Source: Methylomonas sp.
GTDB taxonomy: Bacteria > Pseudomonadota > Gammaproteobacteria > Methylococcales > Methylomonadaceae
Reading direction: 5' to 3'
Assembly (NCBI GenBank): GCA_026989395.1
Contig: JALSJK010000096.1
Span: 1-63,678, forward strand
Length of the DNA stretch: 63,678 nt
Positions 1-7,909 of the stretch are shown one piece after another; position 1 is the stretch's first letter, and every line of letters starts with the position of its first letter. Below the pieces are notes generated by a model. It saw nothing but the letters and a program-made list of their open reading frames with translations, made no database searches and was not told the origin of the DNA. Both the position numbers and the translations under genes were made by a program.

Positions 1-125
1 GCGCGGGTCTTTTATGTTTGAAAAACATTCAATTATACTTTCACTCATGAGGCATTCCTTATATTTAAAATTAGAAATATCTCATAACTTACTTTTAATT
101 AATATATTTTAATGCGTTTGCCCTG
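1..125 (-). mobile_element. Terminal part of an ISAs1-family insertion sequence (cut by window edge)
   Basis: Read on the minus strand, an ORF starts with ATG at 48 after an AAGGAA ribosome site (55-60) and begins MSESIIECFSNIKDPR. The F-x-x-I-x-DPR pattern close to the N-terminus is typical of ISAs1-family (H-repeat-like) transposases. About 65 bases upstream lies CAGGGCAAACGCAT (112-125, minus strand), which resembles the terminal inverted repeat of this family, so I place the element end at 125. Only about 16 codons of the transposase are in the window; the other end and any target duplication cannot be seen. Confidence 0.55.
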
Positions 126-335
126 CCAGGGTATCTGACACAATGTATGGACTACCAACAAGTCATTATTATTGCATTGAACAATGGATTCGATCTGTTG
201 AAGTTCGGGTAATTGCTCTAAAATTGATACCGCCTTCATTATTGCAATGATCTAAAACTTTTATTCAAGCAATAAAAAATAATTGTAACTATTCAGCATA
301 TTTTCACTGCAATACAACCTATTCCGCGCATATTC
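126..335. other. Intergenic flank of the IS element
   Basis: This stretch lies between the insertion-sequence end and the glycosyltransferase stop. On the minus strand a short reading frame starts at 239 (MKAVSILEQL...) and runs across the element boundary to a stop near 100. It could be the start of a gene cut by the insertion, but it has no convincing ribosome site. No RNA gene or clear promoter is visible. Confidence 0.3.
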
Positions 336-1370
336 CTAAGCCTTAATAACCTCAACATTTTTCCAGGCAGCTTGGGTAATACTTTCATCCATCACTGGCA
401 TTCCTTGTTTAATCCATGTCGTAATAGTTTGTGCAACATCGGGATAGTTAATTCTTACACTCCGGGCTTCATTTAACCATCTTTCTATTGCTTCAGCGTC
501 TAGATCATTCATGGTGTGACCATAACCTAATTGCTCCAGTGCTGCTGCATTGGATATTTGCTCCATTTGGGCATGTAAAGGCTTTGCCAGAATTTTCTTG
601 CCCAGATGCAACGCTTCGCTAGCTAACTCAAATCCGGCATTACTGATAATTCCCGTACAGTCGCGTAAATCTCGCTGGAAATTATTGCGTGATAATGGCT
701 GGAAAATAATATTCGGATTGTTGCTGTCAAAGGGGACAGGAGAATAAACATGGAATTGATAGTCAGTGAATTGTGACAGACTACTATTAATATCTGCAGG
801 GGACTCGAAAGGCAAATACACCAGTATTTTTCGCTCATCAATTTTCACAGTTGGCTCTTTTGTTTCAATAATCGGCGGCAAAATAGGCTGATCAAAATGA
901 TACCAGTGCAAACCCACACCCAAAGTAACCGGTGCGAAATATTTCATGACTAGTTCAGCCAAAGGGTCGGAACCTCTCTTGGGAATTTTATGATTAAATG
1001 CATATTGGTGACCAATTCCCAGCACTGTCTTTTTCTGTATTTTCCCGGCCCATGCAGTCACGGGTTCAAAATCGCTAATCACCAAATCATAGCTTGATAA
1101 ATCAAGCGATTTGACATCTTTGATAAAAGTTATCGGTTTTGATTGAAGAACCGTCTTCAGATAATTTACCTGACCTTTTTCTGTATTAAATGTTAATCCA
1201 TCTCTAAATTGGCAACCATTAAATAAATCCATATCGAAATAATCATCACTGGACCTGCCTGTAAACATATAATCAACTTCAAATCCTTGCATTGATAACG
1301 CCTTGGACATCACTCTGGCCCGGGTAATATGACCATTACCGGTTCCTTGCACACCATAAAATATTTTCAT
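336..1370 (-). CDS. Glycosyltransferase, MJ1255/VC2487-type (GT28-like)
   Basis: This 344-residue protein starts MKIFYGVQGTGNGHITRA; the glycine-rich GTGNGH loop at the N-terminus is the hallmark of the MJ1255/VC2487 family, which has the GT-B fold of UDP-sugar transferases such as MurG. A second loop near residue 240 (SNAGFELASEAL) matches the nucleotide-sugar binding region of the C-terminal half. The acceptor is not known. The start overlaps the stop of the upstream PAP2 gene (TAATG), so the two are translationally coupled. With the phosphatase and the LpxH-like gene nearby, a role in envelope lipid or polysaccharide modification is an inference. Confidence 0.8.
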   Translation of the reverse strand: MKIFYGVQGTGNGHITRARVMSKALSMQGFEVDYMFTGRSSDDYFDMDLFNGCQFRDGLTFNTEKGQVNYLKTVLQSKPITFIKDVKSLDLSSYDLVISDFEPVTAWAGKIQKKTVLGIGHQYAFNHKIPKRGSDPLAELVMKYFAPVTLGVGLHWYHFDQPILPPIIETKEPTVKIDERKILVYLPFESPADINSSLSQFTDYQFHVYSPVPFDSNNPNIIFQPLSRNNFQRDLRDCTGIISNAGFELASEALHLGKKILAKPLHAQMEQISNAAALEQLGYGHTMNDLDAEAIERWLNEARSVRINYPDVAQTITTWIKQGMPVMDESITQAAWKNVEVIKA

Positions 1371-1891
1371 TACGTGATTTGCACCAAACTATAAATCGAC
1401 ACCGTTACTCCTAAAATCATTCCAATCAATGTATCAGTAGGAAAATGAACGCCAAGAATAACTCTGGAAACACCTACTAAAAACGCCCACAGAAGTAATG
1501 GAGCAGACAATAGGGGTAAATAAAAACTCATAATGCCGGCGACCATGAATGCCGCAGATGTGTGGCCCGATGGAAAGCTGAATTGATCTGATGGCGTTAA
1601 AAGACTCTGATAATCTTTAAGAGCGGCTTGAGGTCGATCTCGCCTAAAACTGTTTTTTAATACAAAATATAACGGTCGCTCAATAGTAAAAGCTACTAAA
1701 AGCGTTTTTAGGAATGGACTTTGTAAACCTTCTGTGAAATATAAAGAAATAACCAGAACAAGATAGAGCTGACCATTAGCAGATTGAGAAATAACGCGAG
1801 CAAGAGTCGTTAATGAATAATAAAAACGGGAATTTATCAGATTGAAGAATAATTTAACATCATAGTCATGAACCAAGTTCAATAGCTTCAT
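1370..1891 (-). CDS. PAP2-family membrane phosphatase
   Basis: A 173-residue integral membrane protein with the three PAP2 (type 2 phosphatidic acid phosphatase) motifs in order: KNSFRRDRP near residue 80, PSGHTSA near residue 107, and SRVILGVHFPTD near residue 142, including the two catalytic histidines. Several hydrophobic segments surround them. Such enzymes remove phosphate from phosphatidic acid, undecaprenyl pyrophosphate or phosphatidylglycerophosphate; the sequence does not say which. Its stop codon overlaps the start of the glycosyltransferase, suggesting that the two act on the same lipid-linked substrate. Confidence 0.87.
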   Translation of the reverse strand: MKLLNLVHDYDVKLFFNLINSRFYYSLTTLARVISQSANGQLYLVLVISLYFTEGLQSPFLKTLLVAFTIERPLYFVLKNSFRRDRPQAALKDYQSLLTPSDQFSFPSGHTSAAFMVAGIMSFYLPLLSAPLLLWAFLVGVSRVILGVHFPTDTLIGMILGVTVSIYSLVQIT

Positions 1892-2151
1892 TCAGCCCCC
1901 CGTGTTTTAGATTTATCATGGCGATTAGCTTAGTTGACTACCATGACAATTAAATGAAGGTTTTTTGACAAATTGATGACAACTTTAAACCCATCGGGAG
2001 GCTATCGGGTTTGGAGATTCATTTCGAGTCAAGTGGAAAATTGGGGCATTTTTTTGATCTTTTTGGAGACATAATGACAGTATGCAACGAGCAAGACCAG
2101 CAAAAGGAGCCCATTTCCTTTTGCTGCAGCAAAATCTTCCTTAATCTGATG
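1892..2151. other. Intergenic region upstream of the PAP2 gene
   Basis: About 260 bases without a supported gene. It contains a loose inverted repeat (catgg...ccatg around 1917-1945). Minus-strand transcription of the PAP2-glycosyltransferase pair may start here, but I cannot assign a promoter with confidence. Confidence 0.3.
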
Positions 2152-2394
2152 CTACCTCTGCTTCAGCTTTTTTCGTTGCCGGTGATTTCTAAACTTTTGC
2201 CAGATCTTTCGCGAATGATGATGTTGATCTGCCAAACGAATAATCTTTCTTTTCACCTTATTTGAAGCTTTGAACATAATTGCCAAGCCTATTAACATAA
2301 CGGGCAGGCCTAAAGGGACGGGAAGTGGAAATAAAATCATTCCTATAATGAAGGTAACACTGCCAATGCCTAGCAGCAGGCTTTTTTTTAACAT
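2152..2394 (-). CDS. Small membrane protein, PGPGW-like
   Basis: An 80-residue protein with a hydrophobic hairpin (residues about 5-43, containing PLPVPLGLPVMLIGLAIM) followed by a very basic tail rich in Lys, Arg and His. This layout, two short membrane segments separated by a proline/glycine turn, resembles the small PGPGW-type transmembrane proteins. The function is unknown. It begins only 2 bases after the stop of the LpxH-like gene and is almost certainly co-transcribed with it. Confidence 0.6.
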   Translation of the reverse strand: MLKKSLLLGIGSVTFIIGMILFPLPVPLGLPVMLIGLAIMFKASNKVKRKIIRLADQHHHSRKIWQKFRNHRQRKKLKQR

Positions 2395-2396
2395 GC

Positions 2397-3206
2397 TCAG
2401 GCAGTTTCAGAAAGATTATTCGAACTCTCGCCTGCGGAGGTCTCATCTAGTAATTGATAACTATCATCCAGCCAATTTAGAATAGATAAATTACCATCAG
2501 CATCTTCGACCAATGCTGTACAACTTTCTACCCAATCGCCAGTATTACAATAAATTTTTCCTGATTCCATTTCGCTTATTTCGGCGTGATGAATATGCCC
2601 ACAAATAATGCCATCTACCTGCTGCTTTTGCGCTTCTAAACTCAACACATGCTGATAATTATCCATAAACTGGACGATGTTTTTGACCCGGTGTTTAAGA
2701 TAAGAAGACAACGACCAATATTGATAACCGAATATTTTACGGAGATTATTAATCCAGCGATTAGCGGCCAACAAGAATTCATAGGCTTCACCGCCAATAT
2801 AGGCTAACCATCGATTATGACAAACAATACTGTCAAACTCATCACCATGCATAATCAGAAAGCGCCGGTTATCCGCAGTTTTGTGAATTGCATTCAGGTG
2901 AATTTCAATACCATTAAACTGGATCCCGACATGTTTTCTAAAGGCGTCATCGTGATTCCCCGGAATATAAATAATCCGTGTACCTTGTTTAGCCTTATTG
3001 AAAACCCTCTGGACAATATCACTGTGCAAAATCGGCCAGTAAAAACCGGATTTAATATTCCAACTCCACAAATCAATAATATCGCCCACTAGGTATAAGG
3101 TTTCGCACTCCACATGATCCAGGAAATCACGTAAATATTCAGCCTTGCAACTTTTGGTTCCCAAGTGTGTATCTGAAATCCAGACACTGCGGTATTGGAG
3201 CTTCAT
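2397..3206 (-). CDS. UDP-2,3-diacylglucosamine diphosphatase-like metallophosphoesterase
   Basis: A 269-residue calcineurin-like phosphoesterase of the LpxH/COG2908 group. The metal-binding motifs appear in order: SDTHLGT (residue 11 on), GDIIDLW (about 41), GNHDD (about 83), HGDEFD (about 119) and GHIHHAE (about 198). LpxH removes UMP from UDP-2,3-diacylglucosamine to give lipid X in lipid A synthesis. This protein is somewhat longer than E. coli LpxH (240 residues), and genomes often carry LpxH-like paralogues, so I leave the symbol empty. It heads a minus-strand envelope gene group. Confidence 0.78.
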   Translation of the reverse strand: MKLQYRSVWISDTHLGTKSCKAEYLRDFLDHVECETLYLVGDIIDLWSWNIKSGFYWPILHSDIVQRVFNKAKQGTRIIYIPGNHDDAFRKHVGIQFNGIEIHLNAIHKTADNRRFLIMHGDEFDSIVCHNRWLAYIGGEAYEFLLAANRWINNLRKIFGYQYWSLSSYLKHRVKNIVQFMDNYQHVLSLEAQKQQVDGIICGHIHHAEISEMESGKIYCNTGDWVESCTALVEDADGNLSILNWLDDSYQLLDETSAGESSNNLSETA

Positions 3207-3472
3207 CTACTTTCCTCAATAGTTTGCATACAAGACAAAAATAGCAAACTAATGTGTCATTCCCATAACAGCTTGATGAAAATATCATGACATTTTGGCT
3301 GCCCAAATTTTTTTAAGGTTACGATGCAGCTGGTTTATTCAGAAATGATGTGGAAAAATTTTTTTGTTCTTGGTTTTGTTTACAAATGATTCGCAAACTT
3401 CAAAGAACCAAAGGGCGTTAAAAGGTTTATTAACTGGATGGATGAAAGGGATTAAGGACTTTCTAGGAAGAA

Positions 3473-3560
3473 TGGCGGAGAGAGAGGGATTCGAACCCTC
3501 GATACGCTGCCGTATACACACTTTCCAGGCGTGCGCCTTCGACCACTCGGCCATCTCTCC
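3473..3560 (-). tRNA. tRNA-Ser (anticodon GGA)
   Basis: On the minus strand the 88-base cloverleaf starts GGAGAGATGGCCGAGTGG and ends TCTCTCCGCCA with an encoded CCA. The seven-base acceptor stem pairs (GGAGAGA with TCTCTCC). The anticodon loop CTGGAAA carries GGA (bases 3524-3526 on the plus strand), the T loop has GGTTCGAATCC, and the extended variable arm (TATACGGCAGCGTAT) is typical of serine tRNAs. It decodes UCC/UCU. Confidence 0.97.
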
Positions 3561-3653
3561 ATCGACATACAAAGCCCAGAAGGATAATGTAGTTTTTAAT
3601 TTTACGCAACTATACTTTTTTAAAAGCCGTTGGTTGCTAATATTAAACTTTGA

Positions 3654-4316
3654 TTATTTAAAAATCTTGAAAATCAGATCAGAGACTAATTCAGTTATAT
3701 CAAAATCTAATTCTCTGGAGATTCCATATTGTCTGTCAGAACTAGATTCAAAAATCTTTACCGGATTAGGTCGGTTCTCCTGCTTTGCTTTTCTTTGCAC
3801 TTTTTCATGAAGAACCTGCCCCCCTGCTTTTTTCCATTCCATTAAGTGGGTGATTTCGCCATTATTTAACCAAACTCCATGCGCTATGCATCGATCAATT
3901 ACTACCCCGCTTCGATGGCCATACCTTACTCGGTTCATTAAAACCCGACAAACCGGACATTTAATGTATTGCACTTTATCCGGTTTTTGGTAACGCTCCT
4001 TGTTTATATGTTCCAATAATTGATAATTGGTATCAAATACTCCTGAAACACTGCTCTCCAGCAATTCCTCAATTTCTCCAGGATCAAAAAATAAACCATA
4101 GCACGAACCACACCGTTCAATTTCAAACGCGCCTTTTTGTTTTAAATTAATGGTTTGTAAAGGTATTTCACAGTGGGGACAAATTCTTTCTGATTCTTGA
4201 ATATGAATGGAAAAATTATGTTTCCCGTGCAAATCCATATCATTATATATACCACAAAATTTGCAGCGATTCGTATTTGCAGGTAAAGGAGCAGCGCAGC
4301 TTTTGCAATCGGCCAT
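3654..4316 (-). CDS. Multi-zinc-ribbon protein (TFIIB-type zinc finger)
   Basis: A 220-residue protein with several zinc ribbons: CKSC...CKFC at residues 4-21, CPHC...CGSCYG at about 46-75, and CPVC...RCIAHGVWL at about 118-150. The middle and last ribbons match the zf-TFIIB family, in which a CxxC knuckle is followed about 20 residues later by C-x-x-C/H-G-x-W/F-x-x-x-G-E. The C-terminal 60 residues are basic and unrecognised. The partner and process are unknown. It stands alone, divergent from the gamma carbonic anhydrase gene 61 bases away. Confidence 0.7.
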   Translation of the reverse strand: MADCKSCAAPLPANTNRCKFCGIYNDMDLHGKHNFSIHIQESERICPHCEIPLQTINLKQKGAFEIERCGSCYGLFFDPGEIEELLESSVSGVFDTNYQLLEHINKERYQKPDKVQYIKCPVCRVLMNRVRYGHRSGVVIDRCIAHGVWLNNGEITHLMEWKKAGGQVLHEKVQRKAKQENRPNPVKIFESSSDRQYGISRELDFDITELVSDLIFKIFK

Positions 4317-4377
4317 TGTCTACAAGCACAGTTAAGTTACAATACTCATCAGTATAGCTATTATTTTTGAGATCTTT

Positions 4378-4908
4378 GTGAACATTAGGACCTTTAATAA
4401 CACACAACCTAAATTTGGTGATTCGGTATACATCGACAGTAGCGCAATTGTTATTGGAGATGTATCTTTAGGTGATGACGTATCTGTATGGCCAACTGCT
4501 GTTATTCGCGGTGATGTTGAGACCATTACTATTGGTGCCGGCACCAATATCCAAGACGGTGCAGTCCTTCATGTATCTCATTTTAGTGAATTTACTAATC
4601 GAAGCTATCCTCTTTCAATTGGCAAAGGCGTTACCATTGGCCATAGGGCTACCGTCCATGCCTGTACAGTTGGCAATTACTGCTTAATCGGTATAGGCGC
4701 GATACTTATGGATGGCGCGGAAATGGAAGATTATGTCATGTTAGGTGCCGGTGCTTTGGTGTCACCTGGAAAAAAACTGGAAAGCGGCTACCTGTATGTT
4801 GGTGCACCTGCCAGACAGGTAAGACCACTGAAAGAAGAAGAGATTAATTTTCTAAAATATTCATATCAGCACTATATACAATTGAAAAATGAATACCTTA
4901 GAAAATAG
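4378..4908 (+). CDS. Gamma carbonic anhydrase-family protein (YrdA-like)
   Basis: A 176-residue left-handed beta-helix protein with hexapeptide repeats from about residue 20 to 150. The zinc-ligand histidines typical of gamma carbonic anhydrases are seen in LHVSH (about residue 64) and IGHRATVH (about 88). The start is GTG at 4378; no in-frame ATG lies nearby upstream and the family N-terminus fits. Many YrdA/CaiE-like members are trimers with bound metal but weak or unproven carbonic anhydrase activity, so the biochemical role stays open. The gene is monocistronic as far as can be seen. Confidence 0.82.
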   Translation: MNIRTFNNTQPKFGDSVYIDSSAIVIGDVSLGDDVSVWPTAVIRGDVETITIGAGTNIQDGAVLHVSHFSEFTNRSYPLSIGKGVTIGHRATVHACTVGNYCLIGIGAILMDGAEMEDYVMLGAGALVSPGKKLESGYLYVGAPARQVRPLKEEEINFLKYSYQHYIQLKNEYLRK

Positions 4909-5200
4909 CGAAACACCAACGGATCTATTAAAATCACTTTTGGTAATGTAATCTCAACCTACTTAAATTTTAGAGCATTGCCTATAGACAAAAAATATAT
5001 GCTAAAATTTATATGTTTTTTTAGTGACTTAGGAATACCCTCAAAGAGGGAGTGGAATTTTTAAAAATCACCTTCATTAAATTTACATATTTAACTTTAA
5101 GTAACCTATAAAACAAAATTATCAAACCACTGTTTTATATAATAAATAATATCTTACGTTTACTTGAAATACAACTATCAATCGAATTAAGGGGAATAAT
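4909..5200. other. Intergenic region upstream of the roadblock gene
   Basis: About 290 AT-rich bases. A short perfect stem, CCCTC-AAA-GAGGG (near 5038-5050), stands 150 bases before the roadblock gene but is not followed by a clean T run, so I do not call it a terminator. A good ribosome site (AAGGGG, 5189-5194) precedes the ATG at 5201. Confidence 0.35.
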
Positions 5201-5563
5201 ATGCGATCAGACATGCTTAAATCTGTGCTAAATGAATTAAATGGAACATCTGCTGATATTGAGGCATCAGGCGTTATATCAACAGATGGCTTAATGATGG
5301 CATCAGCCTTGCCAGCAGGTTTTGATGAGGATCGCGTTGGTGCAATGAGCGCCGCAATGCTTTCATTAGGCGACAGAACCTCTCAAGAATTAGAAAGAGG
5401 TACACTCGAACAAGTTTTGATAAAAGGCGATTCTGGTTACGTGCTAATGACTCATGCTGGACCAGAAGCGGTTCTAACTGTTCTTGCCAAACCTAACGCC
5501 AAACTTGGCTTGATCTTTCTAGATGTTAAACGTACTGCCGCAACTATTGAAGAATTGTTGTAG
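5201..5563 (+). CDS. Roadblock/LC7-domain protein (MglB-like)
   Basis: The whole 120-residue protein is one roadblock/LC7 domain: an N-terminal helix, the signature IEASGVISTDGLMMASALP strand-turn-strand (residues 21-39), a GDRTSQEL helix, and the LIKGDSGYVLMTHAGPEAVLTVLA sheet. In bacteria such domains act as GAPs or scaffolds for small Ras-like GTPases; MglB with MglA in Myxococcus polarity is the known case. No MglA-like GTPase or motility gene lies beside it here. It has a strong ribosome site (AAGGGG) and appears to be transcribed alone. Confidence 0.85.
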   Translation: MRSDMLKSVLNELNGTSADIEASGVISTDGLMMASALPAGFDEDRVGAMSAAMLSLGDRTSQELERGTLEQVLIKGDSGYVLMTHAGPEAVLTVLAKPNAKLGLIFLDVKRTAATIEELL

Positions 5564-5644
5564 TTTTCTATTTAAGAGTGGCCTGAAGTAAAATACAGCC
5601 CAATACGGCGAAATTCATTAATCACCCACAGCTTAATTAAGCTA

Positions 5645-6451
5645 TCATTTTTGGCCACTCTGATCTTCATCATTCAGGACATTGCTTAATTTAGCAAAGT
5701 CCTTTAAAGAAATGGCCTCCGCCCTCAGACCAGGGTCGATTGATAATGACTCAATTACTTTTTCTGAGACGAACTGCTTTAGCGAATTTCGCAAAGTTTT
5801 GCGTCTTTGAGAAAATGCCTGTTTGACAAGCTTATTAAGATTATCAAGCGATTGAATTTCAACAACTGGCACAGCATGCGGAGTAAGCCTGGCAACCGCA
5901 GACATCACTTTTGGCCTTGGGTCAAAACTTTCGGGAGCTACCTCAAATAATGGCTCAGGGTGACAGTAGTAATGGCTCATTACGCTTAATCTTCCATATT
6001 TCTTACTTCCTGGCTGAGCACAAATTCTATCAACAACTTGTTTTTGCAACATAAAATACATATCACTGACACAACTTGCTTGTTCGAACAAATGGAAAAG
6101 TAAAGGCGTTGAAATGTTGTAAGGCAAGTTACCTACAACGCGAATTTTCTCGCCGTGCTGCCCCAATTTTGAGAAATCAAATTTTAATGCGTCAGCGCTA
6201 AATATTCGTAAATTTTGTTGATTAACAAATTTTTTTTCTAAAATCGACACCAAATCCCTATCAAGCTCTACAACATCGAGTTTAACCTCGTACTTCAACA
6301 ATAACTCGGTCAAGGCTCCCTTTCCAGGACCTATTTCTACAATATGGTCACCTGGCTTTATCTGCATACTGGCAACTATGTTCTCAGCAACAGAATCGTC
6401 ATGAAGAAAATTTTGGCCGAAACGTTTTCTTGCTTTATGTATTTGGGTCAT
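5645..6451 (-). CDS. rsmA: 16S rRNA (adenine1518-N6/adenine1519-N6)-dimethyltransferase
   Basis: A 268-residue KsgA/RsmA methyltransferase, which dimethylates two adjacent adenines in the 3' terminal helix of 16S rRNA late in 30S assembly. The N-terminus RKRFGQNFLHD, SAM motif VEIGPGKGALTELLL (residues about 37-51), VELDRDL acidic motif and catalytic NLPYNISTPLLFHL loop (about 108-121) are all intact. The C-terminal helical domain is present, with QRRKTLRNSLK near residue 217. It lies downstream of pdxA on the same strand with a 200-base gap; the common pdxA-ksgA order of gammaproteobacteria is kept, without surA or apaG beside it. Confidence 0.97.
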   Translation of the reverse strand: MTQIHKARKRFGQNFLHDDSVAENIVASMQIKPGDHIVEIGPGKGALTELLLKYEVKLDVVELDRDLVSILEKKFVNQQNLRIFSADALKFDFSKLGQHGEKIRVVGNLPYNISTPLLFHLFEQASCVSDMYFMLQKQVVDRICAQPGSKKYGRLSVMSHYYCHPEPLFEVAPESFDPRPKVMSAVARLTPHAVPVVEIQSLDNLNKLVKQAFSQRRKTLRNSLKQFVSEKVIESLSIDPGLRAEAISLKDFAKLSNVLNDEDQSGQK

Positions 6452-6652
6452 CTATTTTGCAGTAATAATTGATTATAATTCGTAGGTCATAAACTTGTGT
6501 CTATACCAAATTGAATGACCTAACCCACTTCCTAAACGGCCTAAAGTGCGTCATTCCATTAGGTTTATAAGAACGCGTACGGGAATAAATTGGGCAACTG
6601 GCGCCGTATTTTAATTCATATTCAATGCGTGGAAGACGACAAGCAAGTTATT

Positions 6653-7651
6653 TCACGCGCCTTCTTTACACACTATTTCATGCGCTGTGTTAATTGCGTA
6701 TTCCAAACTGCCAACATCGGCCGTGCCTGAACCCGCTAATTCTAAAGCGGTTCCATGATCTACAGACGTTCTAACAATCGGCAGCCCGAGGGTAACATTT
6801 GTTGCTTGACCAAATCCTTTATATTTCAAAACCGGCAAGCCTTGATCGTGATACATTGCCAAAACAGCATCTGCTGACTGCAGATATTTTGGCGTAAAGA
6901 CTGTATCTGCAGGTAAAGGCCCTTGTAAATCCAAACCTTGCTTTCTCATCATTCTGATTGCAGGTTCTATAATTTCAATTTCCTCGGTTCCTAAATGGCC
7001 ACCTTCTCCTGCATGGGGATTCAATCCGCAAACTAAAATACGGGGGTTTTTTATATTGTATTGATCTTGTAAACCTTGATGTAAAATCTGAACAACTCGC
7101 CTTAACGTGTTTTGAGTTATAGATTGACTCACTTTTGCAAGCGGTAAATGAGTCGTTACCAATGCCACTCGTAATCCAGGGGTTGCTAACATCATAACTG
7201 GATGCCCCCCAGTTAGACCAGCTATAAATTCAGTATGCCCACTAAAATCAAAACCAGCATTATTTATGGCAGCTTTATGTACAGGCCCTGTCACCATTGC
7301 ATCAAAAACACCCTGTATACAGCCTTTCGTCGCCCGGGTAATAGTTTTTAAAACATAACGGCTATTTAATGGATTTAGCTTACCCACCTCACAAAAAGTC
7401 TGCATTTTCACTGGCCAAATACAACACACACCTTTTTCTTGAATCTTTGGCGCTTCATCCGGTCTGAATTCAGTGAATCTGATTGGCAGATTGAGTAATT
7501 TGGCCCTGGATTCAAGCAGCTCCGGGTTTGCTATAATAACCGTCTGGCATTCGTGCTGTTTTTGCAAGTACTGCAAGCATAAATCTGGACCAATACCTGC
7601 AGGTTCTCCTGGTGTCAGAGCGATCCGGGAAATTTTTTTTTGATTGGGCAT
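6653..7651 (-). CDS. pdxA: 4-hydroxythreonine-4-phosphate dehydrogenase
   Basis: A 332-residue PdxA, the NAD-dependent enzyme that oxidises 4-phosphohydroxy-L-threonine on the way to pyridoxal 5'-phosphate. The N-terminus (RIALTPGEPAGIGPDL), the metal-binding histidines (SGHTEF near residue 138, NPHAGEGG near 212, and the AMYHDQG motif near 266) and the substrate-binding segment TSVDHGTALELAG (about 296) are complete. It precedes rsmA on the minus strand. The 258-base space before it and the plus-strand MMPL gene should hold two divergent promoters. Confidence 0.97.
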   Translation of the reverse strand: MPNQKKISRIALTPGEPAGIGPDLCLQYLQKQHECQTVIIANPELLESRAKLLNLPIRFTEFRPDEAPKIQEKGVCCIWPVKMQTFCEVGKLNPLNSRYVLKTITRATKGCIQGVFDAMVTGPVHKAAINNAGFDFSGHTEFIAGLTGGHPVMMLATPGLRVALVTTHLPLAKVSQSITQNTLRRVVQILHQGLQDQYNIKNPRILVCGLNPHAGEGGHLGTEEIEIIEPAIRMMRKQGLDLQGPLPADTVFTPKYLQSADAVLAMYHDQGLPVLKYKGFGQATNVTLGLPIVRTSVDHGTALELAGSGTADVGSLEYAINTAHEIVCKEGA

Positions 7652-7909
7652 TTATCAAACTAAGCCGTTTTTCAGCAAATTAAAAGTATAATTATTAAGG
7701 ATAAATACTATACTTAGGAGCGTGAATTCTATACCATCCAATACTTATATACCATTTCAAATGGATATTCGGGTAGTTTACACTTTAGAAATTAACTTTA
7801 AAACGGTCATCTAACCATTCAAATATTTCTAACATAATCATGAGTCCTCTTTATAGATCCATCCCTTTTCAAATCAATTATTCCTCAACAAACTAGAAAA
7901 TACCTTTAA

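Noticed and set aside
3364-3810. 148-codon plus-strand frame across the tRNA
   Set aside because: It runs through tRNA-Ser and into the antisense of the zinc-ribbon gene; no ribosome site or domain.
5576-5661. Inverted repeat AGAGTGGCC ... GGCCACTCT
   Set aside because: The arms are about 70 bases apart and the right one lies in rsmA coding sequence; no T run follows. Probably chance.
7652-7909. Promoters between pdxA and the MMPL gene
   Set aside because: Divergent promoters must be here, but I could not find a -35/-10 pair good enough to report.
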